Source: CAYNLX01 sp964441535
GTDB lineage: Bacteria > Bacillota_I > Bacilli_A > RF39 > UBA660
Length of the DNA: 21,222 bases
NCBI GenBank assembly: GCA_964441535.1
Contig: CAYTXQ010000011.1
Span: forward strand, 1-21,222
Direction: 5' to 3'
The first letter of the stretch is position 1; every line of letters starts with the position of its first letter. The position numbers and the translations under genes are program-made. The notes below the pieces were generated by a model that was not told the origin of the DNA, made no database searches, and saw nothing but the letters and a program-made list of their open reading frames with translations. This document shows, in pieces, positions 15,080 through 21,222 of this stretch.

Positions 15080-16090
15080 ATGACAATCTCAAATTTAGAA
15101 GAATTAAGAAATAATAACGGTTATATTGATTTAGATAAAATAGAAGATAAAAGAATGCAACAAAATATAGTTGGTAGAAAACCAAAAGCATGGATTTTAT
15201 TAGAAGATGGTAGGATAATGTTTAAAGAAACATACGCACTTTCTTATGAAGATTTATCCCAATTATTCTTTGCAGAATTTCTAGAACAATGTGGATTAGA
15301 ACATGCCAATTACGATTTAGCTATTTTGAATGGAAAAAAAGGAATTATTACTCCTGATTTTACAAAAGAAGGAGAACTTTTACTATCTGGAGAAACTTTG
15401 TTAAATTTATTAAAAATCACTTATGAGCAAAATAATATTGATCAGTCAGTTTGTAATTCCGTAGAAAATATAATAGAGGCTCTTAGATTAATTAATGTAA
15501 ATGAAGAAACAATCAATGAAACAAGTGACAAATTAATAAGAAGATTAATTATTGATGCCGTATTATTGGAAACAGATCGAAATTCTACTAACTGGAGTAT
15601 CAAAACTACTCCACAATATTTTGAATTTATAAAAGATCCAAAAAATAAACATTTATTACCTTTAAATGGAACTTTTACAAATTTGAAACTTGCTCCAGTA
15701 TATGATGGAAGTAATATTTTTGGGTTAAATCGAAGCATTACAGATATTCAATCAAAGATAAAAAATATAAGAGATATAGGCACTATTTATTCCATAATAT
15801 CTAATAGTAAAAGATCTTTTTTCATGAATAGCAAAACACAAGATCAATCTTTTATAGAAGAATTACAATATATTTGTCAACAATATCCTGATATTATTAA
15901 AGATTTTATTCCAAAAATTCTTGATTTGTCTGTAGATGAAGCACAATTTAATATTGAAACTAAAATAAAAAAAGAAATACCATTTGAAATATTAATATGG
16001 ATGGATAAAATATTAAAATATAACAAAGAGAATATTCTTTATGCTTGTAAAGAATTATTGGAAGAAGAAAAAGAAAGAAGAATTATATAA
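15080..16090 (+). CDS. Orphan HipA/CtkA-like protein kinase-fold protein
   Basis: A 336-residue soluble protein with the layout of HipA-type Ser/Thr kinases. KAWILLEDGRIMFKE (about 36-50) gives the ATP-binding strand with Lys at 49. IDAVLLETDRNSTNWSI (158-174) is the catalytic loop, with D166 and N171 at the same spacing as HipA D309/N314. LAPVYDGSNIFG (204-215) supplies the DFG-like Asp at 209. Unlike true HipA it has no HipB gene next to it and lacks the HipA N-terminal subdomain; its size is closer to CtkA. HipA phosphorylates glutamyl-tRNA synthetase, and the target here is unknown. AGGAGG lies five bases before ATG 15080. It converges on the NHEJ operon and has its own promoter. The fold is fairly sure; toxin activity is not shown. 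Confidence 0.72.
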   Translation: MTISNLEELRNNNGYIDLDKIEDKRMQQNIVGRKPKAWILLEDGRIMFKETYALSYEDLSQLFFAEFLEQCGLEHANYDLAILNGKKGIITPDFTKEGELLLSGETLLNLLKITYEQNNIDQSVCNSVENIIEALRLINVNEETINETSDKLIRRLIIDAVLLETDRNSTNWSIKTTPQYFEFIKDPKNKHLLPLNGTFTNLKLAPVYDGSNIFGLNRSITDIQSKIKNIRDIGTIYSIISNSKRSFFMNSKTQDQSFIEELQYICQQYPDIIKDFIPKILDLSVDEAQFNIETKIKKEIPFEILIWMDKILKYNKENILYACKELLEEEKERRII

Positions 16091-16107
16091 AAATTTCTTC
16101 TTTCTTT
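16070..16107. terminator. Bidirectional hairpin between kinase and NHEJ genes
   Basis: AAAGAAAGAAGAA (16070-16082), which is still coding for the last residues of the kinase, is exactly complementary to TTCTTCTTTCTTT (16095-16107), with a 12-base loop. Lying between convergent genes, it can end transcripts from both sides. The 3' side is T-rich but lacks a pure U-tract. Confidence 0.6.
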
Positions 16108-16137
16108 ATTATCAGAATTAAATCAATTTTATTTGAT

Positions 16138-17574
16138 TCACTTAAGTTGTTGCTTAATTTGAAAAAAGTTTTCCCATGGATCTTTACGACGTAGCCTTTT
16201 TATAGCTTCAGATATTGTAATTCCATTTGGTGTAACTGTATCAAGTTCTTTCCATGTTATTGGCATTGATACGGATGCACTTTTTCTTATCCTTAATGAA
16301 TATGGTGCAACACTTGTAGCTCCTTTAATATTTCTCATCCAATCAACAAAAATTTTGTTTTTTCGATTAACTTTTCTAACGTTTGATACATAACGATCTG
16401 GCCATTTGGCTTCCATAATTTCTGCAATATTTTTTGCAAATTCTCTAAATTTTTTCCAATCAGTTGATGGTTTTATAGGAATAACAACATGATATCCTTT
16501 ACCGCCACTTGTTTTAAGAAATGATGTAAGTGAAAGTTCATCCAAAATACTTTTTAAATCTTTTACTCCCTGGCGAACTTTTTTTATATCCATTTTTTCA
16601 TCTGGATCTAAATCAAACACCATTATATCTGGTTTTTCTAAATTTTTTGCACGACTTCCCCATATATGAAATTCTATAGTATTCATTTGTACTTCAGAAA
16701 TAAGCCCTGATATATTTTTTATATAATAAAAATCTTCTTTTTTATCATCTTCATTTTGAATATTTATCATACCAATTCCTTTATTATAAATACCCAAATG
16801 TTTTTTAAAGAAACAAGAACCATCTATTCCTTCAGGACAACGAATTGTACTTATAAGTCTGTTTTTTAAAAATGGAAACATTCGTGAATATACCTTTTGA
16901 TAATATAATGCCACATCTTTTTTGGTTATTTTTTGTTTATCAAAAAGTATTTTATCGGGATTTGATATTTTTACTTTTTCTATAGTATATTCTTCAGAAA
17001 TTGAAACTTTAATATTTTTAGATTTTACAACTTTTTCTATTTCCTTTATATTTAATCCGGTTTTAATACTTGTAGTATATTTATTAATATATGCTGATTT
17101 TTTACTATAATCATCTTTTTCTTTAATAAGAAGCCAGTTATTTTCTTTCATTTTAACAAGTGTCCATATTCCTTTAAGTCTTTTTCCTTTTAAAGTAAAT
17201 TTTAAATATCCTGTAATTAAACCTTCAGTAGGATCATTTATTGGAATCCAACTACCAACATCCCAAATCATAACAGTTCCGCCACCATATTCTCCTTTAG
17301 GTATTATTCCTTCAAAATTACGATAACTAATAGGATGATCTTCAACTTGAACTGCAAGTCTTTTATCATTGGGGTTGTAAGAAGGACCCTTTGGTACAGC
17401 CCAACTTTTTAAAGTACCATCCCATTCTATACGAAAATCATAATGATCTCTACGAGCAAGATGATGTTGTATAACAAATTTAAGTTGTCTTAAAGTTTTC
17501 TCTTTTTTTCCTTTAGGTTCATTAGTTTTATTAAAATTTCGTTTCTGTTTATATTTTTTTAATTTATCAGCCAC
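16138..17574 (-). CDS. ligD: LigD phosphoesterase-polymerase fusion (NHEJ end processing)
   Basis: A protein of about 478 residues holding two of the three LigD modules. Residues ~25-160 are the 3'-phosphoesterase: QHHLARRDHYDFRIE carries H38, H44, D46 and R48, and EDHPISYRNFEGIIPKGEYG carries H80 and Y84, in register with Pseudomonas LigD. Residues ~200-478 are the archaeal-primase-type polymerase: VFDLDPD (D321, D323), KTSGGKGYHVV (H362) and IFVDWMRN (D411). Together they trim and fill broken ends, preferring ribonucleotides. The ligase module is a separate upstream gene. GTG 17574 follows AAAGGATGAT at good spacing and overlaps the ligase end by eight bases; ATG 17583, three codons earlier, is possible but poorly spaced. 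It is last in the Ku operon. Confidence 0.93.
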   Translation of the reverse strand: MADKLKKYKQKRNFNKTNEPKGKKEKTLRQLKFVIQHHLARRDHYDFRIEWDGTLKSWAVPKGPSYNPNDKRLAVQVEDHPISYRNFEGIIPKGEYGGGTVMIWDVGSWIPINDPTEGLITGYLKFTLKGKRLKGIWTLVKMKENNWLLIKEKDDYSKKSAYINKYTTSIKTGLNIKEIEKVVKSKNIKVSISEEYTIEKVKISNPDKILFDKQKITKKDVALYYQKVYSRMFPFLKNRLISTIRCPEGIDGSCFFKKHLGIYNKGIGMINIQNEDDKKEDFYYIKNISGLISEVQMNTIEFHIWGSRAKNLEKPDIMVFDLDPDEKMDIKKVRQGVKDLKSILDELSLTSFLKTSGGKGYHVVIPIKPSTDWKKFREFAKNIAEIMEAKWPDRYVSNVRKVNRKNKIFVDWMRNIKGATSVAPYSLRIRKSASVSMPITWKELDTVTPNGITISEAIKRLRRKDPWENFFQIKQQLK

Positions 17575-18472
17575 ATAGATCATCCTTTTGTTTTAATCCT
17601 TTATATTTAGGTTGTCGCAATCCACCTTTTTTTGTTTTTTCTATAAATTCTATAGTACATTCTAAACTAGGGATTATATTAATATAACCCTCTTTTTTTA
17701 TTAATGGATTTTTATCTATTGGTGTTTTTTTAATTAATGAATATTCTGGATTTTTCTTTCCAATAACAACTGATCCGACAAATTTCATATTATTTTTAAT
17801 CTTTTTTCCTAATAATAAACTTGCAACAGCATTATCTTCTTCTTCTTTATAGCCACATATATAATAATCTTCATCCATTACATTTTTTATTTTTATCCAA
17901 TTTTTACTTCTTTTATTTATTTGGTACTTACTATCTATTTTCTTTGCTACAATACCTTCTAGATTATTTTCTACAACAAATTCATATAAATCTTTACCAT
18001 ACTTTTCGATATATTCGGCTTTAATAAAATTGTCTTTATTTTTATATTTATCTAATATTTTTTTTCTTTCTATCAACCGCAAATTTGTTAAATCTTCATT
18101 TTCATATAATATATCAAATACAATAAATATTGCTGGGAAACTTTTTGCATAATAAGATATCTTTGATTCATTTTTTATTAGTACTCGTTTTTTTACTTTT
18201 TCAAAATCAGGCTTACCATTAATTATTGTTACTATTTCACCATCAAAAACGACTTTTTTCTTAACATAATTTTTAATATTTAAAAGTTCCGGAAAATTAT
18301 TATTTAATATAATACCTCTTCTAGTTCTAATAGTTATTTTACCAGGCTCTAAAAATAGTAATACTCTTATACCATCAAACTTTAGTTCAAAAATATAATT
18401 AGGATCATTAAATGGTTTTTTTATTTTACTTAGTAGCATTGGAATAAAAATTTGATTCTCATAGATACTCAT
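17567..18472 (-). CDS. ligD: ATP-dependent DNA ligase, stand-alone LigD ligase module
   Basis: A 301-residue ATP-dependent ligase that seals ends during non-homologous end joining. Nucleotidyltransferase motifs are all present: motif I LKFDGIR with the adenylated K31, motif III FDGEI (76-80), motif IIIa FIVFDIL (116-122), motif IV EGIVAKK (172-178) and motif V WIKIK (192-196). The last ~95 residues are the OB-fold, ending in TKKGGLRQPKYKGL, as in LigD. It lacks the polymerase and phosphoesterase modules fused to it in most bacteria; these are encoded by the next gene. Its ATG overlaps the stop of Ku as ATGA, so the two are translationally coupled, and its own stop overlaps the next gene. This places it firmly in NHEJ. 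Confidence 0.95.
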   Translation of the reverse strand: MSIYENQIFIPMLLSKIKKPFNDPNYIFELKFDGIRVLLFLEPGKITIRTRRGIILNNNFPELLNIKNYVKKKVVFDGEIVTIINGKPDFEKVKKRVLIKNESKISYYAKSFPAIFIVFDILYENEDLTNLRLIERKKILDKYKNKDNFIKAEYIEKYGKDLYEFVVENNLEGIVAKKIDSKYQINKRSKNWIKIKNVMDEDYYICGYKEEEDNAVASLLLGKKIKNNMKFVGSVVIGKKNPEYSLIKKTPIDKNPLIKKEGYINIIPSLECTIEFIEKTKKGGLRQPKYKGLKQKDDLCG

Positions 18473-19221
18473 TTTTTAACATCCTTTAAACTTTCTTTTA
18501 AAGCTTTCATTAGATTATCAATACTCTTTTGTGGTTTTTCTTTAGACTTAGTTATTCTTTTACCACTAATTTTTTGTTTTATTGCTTTTTTTATTTTATC
18601 TTGATATTCATCTTTATATTTTTGAGGCTCAAATTTACCACTCATAGCTTCAACTAATCTAGTAGCCATGTCTATTTCTTCTTTACTGAATTTTAATAAA
18701 ATATCTTTATCCTCATCTACATTTATTTCTTCATCAAAATATAATGTATTTAATAGTAAATTATTTTCATTAAATCTAATAATAACATAATAAAATTTTG
18801 TTCCTATAACTGTTTTAGCTAATGCAACTTTATTTTCTTTTTTTAATATTGTTTTTAATAAACTAAAAGCTTTATTATTTTTTGTTGTTAAATAATAGCT
18901 TTTTTCAAAATAAATTGGATCTACTTCATCTAAATTAAGAAAAGAAACTATTTCAATTGGTACTTCATTAGATAATTTCATTTTTTCAAAGTCTTTGTCG
19001 CTAAAAGTTACATATTTATCTTTATTATATTCATAGCCTTTTATTATTTCTTCGTTTTTTACTTCAATACCACAATAAGGACATATTTTTTCATATTTGA
19101 TTCTGCTACCACATTTTTTATGTAATTGATTAAATGCTGTATCATTATTATAAACAACTGGATTTAATTCAACTGGAATATAAACTAATCCAAAACTTAT
19201 TGCTTTTTTATTAATTGCCAT
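18469..19221 (-). CDS. ku: Ku protein (bacterial NHEJ end-binding)
   Basis: A protein of about 250 residues that forms a homodimeric ring on double-strand ends and recruits LigD. The start MAINKKAISFGLVYIPVEL is the standard opening of bacterial Ku. A CPYCGIEV segment (about 47-54) and the core LNLDEVDPIYFEKSYYL follow, then a Lys-rich tail (about 205-250) of the kind that binds DNA and LigD. I start at ATG 19221, because GGTGAG lies five bases before it; an ATG four codons upstream (19233) has no binding site. It is the first gene of the operon. The 127 bases upstream contain several AT-rich boxes but no convincing sigma-A or sporulation (sigma-G) promoter that I can defend. Confidence 0.95.
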   Translation of the reverse strand: MAINKKAISFGLVYIPVELNPVVYNNDTAFNQLHKKCGSRIKYEKICPYCGIEVKNEEIIKGYEYNKDKYVTFSDKDFEKMKLSNEVPIEIVSFLNLDEVDPIYFEKSYYLTTKNNKAFSLLKTILKKENKVALAKTVIGTKFYYVIIRFNENNLLLNTLYFDEEINVDEDKDILLKFSKEEIDMATRLVEAMSGKFEPQKYKDEYQDKIKKAIKQKISGKRITKSKEKPQKSIDNLMKALKESLKDVKK

Positions 19222-19348
19222 ATTACTCACCATTTTTATTATGTTTTATTAATTTATTTTGATACCTAGTTCATTTATTTTTATATAAGATAAATAAAAT
19301 TATATCTTTCAATATAATTTTAAAAACTATTTCTTATATTTAATTAGG

Positions 19349-20065
19349 TTATTTTTCTAAATAAGGTTCCATTTTTGTTACATCTTCAGTAAGAAAATCA
19401 GTTCTAAATTCATTACCACCAATATCAAAACTTTTTGGTGGAACTTCTATACGATAATCTTTATAAAGAACTTTATTATCAACTGTAACTAATTCTATTC
19501 TAAAAAATATAGTCATTGTAACACTATCTGTAGTAATACCTAAAGCATTATATAATTCACTAGTGCTTATTGAATCAGGATACTTTGAAGAATCCACCAA
19601 TGCAATTCTATCAAGTTCAACGGCAATAGAATTTTGCTCTGCATACATTAATGGTTGATCAAAGGTTTTCTCATATTTATTATTAGATCCAGACATTTTA
19701 TAATCTTTACCACTATAACTTTGATAGTTTCCATAAATATCACCAACAATACCCATTTTGGGTGATTTTTCAATTTTAATGTCTCTTACAATTTGTTTTT
19801 TTATAAATTCATTCTTATTATTATAATCTATAGTTGAATAATGATCTACTAATATGTTAAATACCATAGTTATATAACCTTTACCCATATCTTCTATATC
19901 TTCGCTTAATGGTGTTACTGATCTATAAATATTAACAATGTATCCTTTTGATAAATACTTCTTAGAAAAATCTGTAACTTTACCATTATAATTATTATTT
20001 GTTTTATTATTGCTGCAACCAGCTAATAATAAAATAGCAAATACCAATATTAATATTTTTTTCAT
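19349..20065 (-). CDS. Lipoprotein of unknown function
   Basis: A 238-residue exported lipoprotein. The N-terminus MKKILILVFAILLLAGC is a textbook lipoprotein signal; C17 would be lipidated and hold the protein on the outer face of the membrane. A short Asn/Lys-rich linker (NNKTNNNYNGK) follows. The rest is polar, with alternating beta strands and no cysteine, zinc or catalytic motif that I recognise. AAGGGTGAT lies before ATG 20065. It has a possible promoter of its own in the 71 bases after the ATP-grasp gene, although co-transcription with it is also possible. No clear terminator separates it from Ku. The coding call is secure; the family is unknown to me. Confidence 0.85.
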   Translation of the reverse strand: MKKILILVFAILLLAGCSNNKTNNNYNGKVTDFSKKYLSKGYIVNIYRSVTPLSEDIEDMGKGYITMVFNILVDHYSTIDYNNKNEFIKKQIVRDIKIEKSPKMGIVGDIYGNYQSYSGKDYKMSGSNNKYEKTFDQPLMYAEQNSIAVELDRIALVDSSKYPDSISTSELYNALGITTDSVTMTIFFRIELVTVDNKVLYKDYRIEVPPKSFDIGGNEFRTDFLTEDVTKMEPYLEK

Positions 20066-20086
20066 AAATTTATCACCCTTATATTA

Positions 20087-20092
20087 ATTATA
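20087..20092 (-). promoter_or_regulatory. Possible -10 box of the lipoprotein gene
   Basis: A consensus TATAAT on the minus strand lies just before the AAGGGTGAT ribosome binding site. No convincing -35 box is seen, and the implied leader is only about 15 bases. Confidence 0.3.
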
Positions 20093-20136
20093 CTATATTT
20101 TGATAACATTTTTACTAATTTATTGATTTTAAATAT

Positions 20137-21222
20137 TTATTTTGCTTTTGTTTTTTCTGTTATCATATCTTTAGTCATAATGTTTTCCACAATTTTAGTT
20201 AAAGCATCAAGTTGCATAAGAGATTTTATGTCCTTTTTTTGGTATCTGTTTAAGCCCATAAAAAGTCTATAACCATTAACTGATGGATTTCGATTTGTTT
20301 CTAAATAGTACCAATTATTATCCTTAGAATTATAGATAAAATCAATTCCCAATACTATGCCTTTTTTAGAACCCCAAAATGTGGCTATTTTTTCACACTG
20401 CTCAATTATTGTACTTGGTAAAGACAATGTTTCAACATTAATTTCGTGAAAAGTTAATATTATCTTGTCATCAGCAGTAAGATTACTTATTTCTAAATTT
20501 AATGGGATTACTTTACCTCCGCCTGCAGCATTAGAAATAATATTTTTAGAATTAAGATAATATGGAGAAGTTGGATCATTTAAATATTCACAAGGATTAA
20601 AAATGTCAACTCCAAAGTTTTTTATTCTTTTTTTAGGTTCTATATCTTTTGATACTAAAAATAAGGACGATAAAACCTCACCTGTGCAAGTAGTAAATAC
20701 TCGAAGAGAACTATTAATGTCATCAAAACTCTTAATGTATTTTTGAACAACAAACTCACTTTTTAAATTAATTTTTTTACTTTCAGGTAATTCAAATAAT
20801 GCCATTATTCTTCTTAATTGTTCTTTATTTTCAATTAAATATTTATCTTCTCCGCGATTAGCAGTATTATTTTTAAAAACAACTGGTAAAAAAATTCTTT
20901 TTGCAAAATCATCAACAGATAAAGTCAAAGGAACTTTAACATCAGGAAAATCGTTATATTCTTCTTCAATTAATCCTTTATCCACAGATTCTGTTCCTAA
21001 TAAATCAAATAGCTGACCATCATTATGATATTCACTCATTTTTGTTATGATTGTAAATCCTAATTTTTGAGCCACATCATTAAATTTATTCATTATTTGT
21101 GACATACTTAAAGTTAAAGAAATTGGTATAGTCCTACCTTCAGAAAGAGAATATTCATAAGCCATTTCATTTAATTCTTTTCTTTGATCTGGAACCAAAA
21201 GATAAGTTTTATTTTTTAAGCG
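20137..21222 (-). CDS. ATP-grasp fold protein, start cut off by the window edge
   Basis: The C-terminal 361 codons of a larger gene. The frame stays open to the last base of the window, so the true start lies outside; an internal TTG at 21198 has no ribosome binding site and is not a start. ATP-grasp signs are FLPVVFKNNTANRGEDKYLI (ATP-binding Lys and loop), VVQKYIKS (the E/QKYI hinge), SSLRVFTTCTGEVLSS (the Arg strand), and VLGIDFIYN with YYLETNRNPSVNG (the metal-binding Glu and Asn). Such enzymes join a carboxylate to an amine or thiol using ATP. The substrate cannot be told, and the N-terminal substrate domain is partly missing. The fold is likely; the specific reaction is unknown. Confidence 0.75.
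   Translation of the reverse strand, partial: RLKNKTYLLVPDQRKELNEMAYEYSLSEGRTIPISLTLSMSQIMNKFNDVAQKLGFTIITKMSEYHNDGQLFDLLGTESVDKGLIEEEYNDFPDVKVPLTLSVDDFAKRIFLPVVFKNNTANRGEDKYLIENKEQLRRIMALFELPESKKINLKSEFVVQKYIKSFDDINSSLRVFTTCTGEVLSSLFLVSKDIEPKKRIKNFGVDIFNPCEYLNDPTSPYYLNSKNIISNAAGGGKVIPLNLEISNLTADDKIILTFHEINVETLSLPSTIIEQCEKIATFWGSKKGIVLGIDFIYNSKDNNWYYLETNRNPSVNGYRLFMGLNRYQKKDIKSLMQLDALTKIVENIMTKDMITEKTKAK

Noticed and set aside
15442..15738. Minus-strand open frame of 98 codons
   Set aside because: Antisense to the HipA-like kinase across its catalytic loop; no initiation signal.
16922..18024. Plus-strand open frames at 16922-17110 and 17821-18024
   Set aside because: Antisense to the LigD PE-Pol and ligase genes; low-complexity hydrophobic or aromatic translations.
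19222..19348. Sporulation sigma-G promoter for ku, as in Bacillus
   Set aside because: No pair of boxes with acceptable sequence and spacing was found.
1..21222. tRNA, rRNA, riboswitch, CRISPR or insertion sequence
   Set aside because: No GC-richer folded stretch, T-loop sequence, regular spaced repeat or transposase motif was seen on either strand.

Overview
The window is very AT-rich DNA from a low-GC Gram-positive bacterium (Bacillota). Three things point there: strong AGGAGG-type ribosome binding sites, a CotF-like spore coat pair, and an LtaS-type lipoteichoic acid synthase. Several genes end in TGA (Ku, both LigD-derived genes) and tryptophan is TGG, so the standard bacterial code applies, not the mycoplasma code. 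The coat genes and a Ku/LigD set suggest a spore former or a recent descendant of one. I cannot name the genus. No rRNA, tRNA, CRISPR array, insertion sequence or phage gene is visible.

Layout. Positions 1-925 hold an RNHCP zinc-ribbon protein (-) divergent from a small membrane protein (+). Positions 926-3322 hold a two-gene unit behind a repeat-rich leader: an AAA ATPase with a DUF4143/nuclease-like C-terminus, then a protein resembling DUF7309/DUF6930. A ZIP metal transporter (3374-4162) converges on phosphoketolase (4159-6474), and their stop codons overlap in a TTAA. Next on the minus strand come an 8-oxoguanine glycosylase and a divergent PRPP synthetase (one operon), a spore-coat pair that includes a 59-residue gene, galE, and a FAD/Rieske oxidoreductase.

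Positions 11705-15010 carry decaying genes on the minus strand on both sides of an intact LtaS-like gene (+). One is an Nramp-type transporter with an N-terminal frameshift and loss of its middle. Another is a purD relic in which the first ten codons are joined directly to the last few dozen. The third is the C-terminal piece of a small membrane protein fused to the purD tail. Loss of purD fits an organism that no longer makes purines de novo, though that is inference from one locus.

Positions 15080-19221 hold an orphan HipA/CtkA-like kinase (+) converging on a compact, overlapping NHEJ operon (-): Ku, a stand-alone LigD-type ligase, and a separate LigD phosphoesterase-polymerase fusion. The window closes with a lipoprotein of unknown function and an ATP-grasp protein whose start lies beyond the right edge.

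By theme the genes cover DNA repair (NHEJ, Ogg), central sugar and nucleotide metabolism (phosphoketolase, GalE, PRPP synthetase), envelope (LtaS-like, lipoprotein), metal transport (ZIP, dead Nramp) and sporulation (coat pair). Points most worth a second look are the split NHEJ operon, the orphan kinase beside it, the ATPase/DUF pair, and the purD and Nramp relics.
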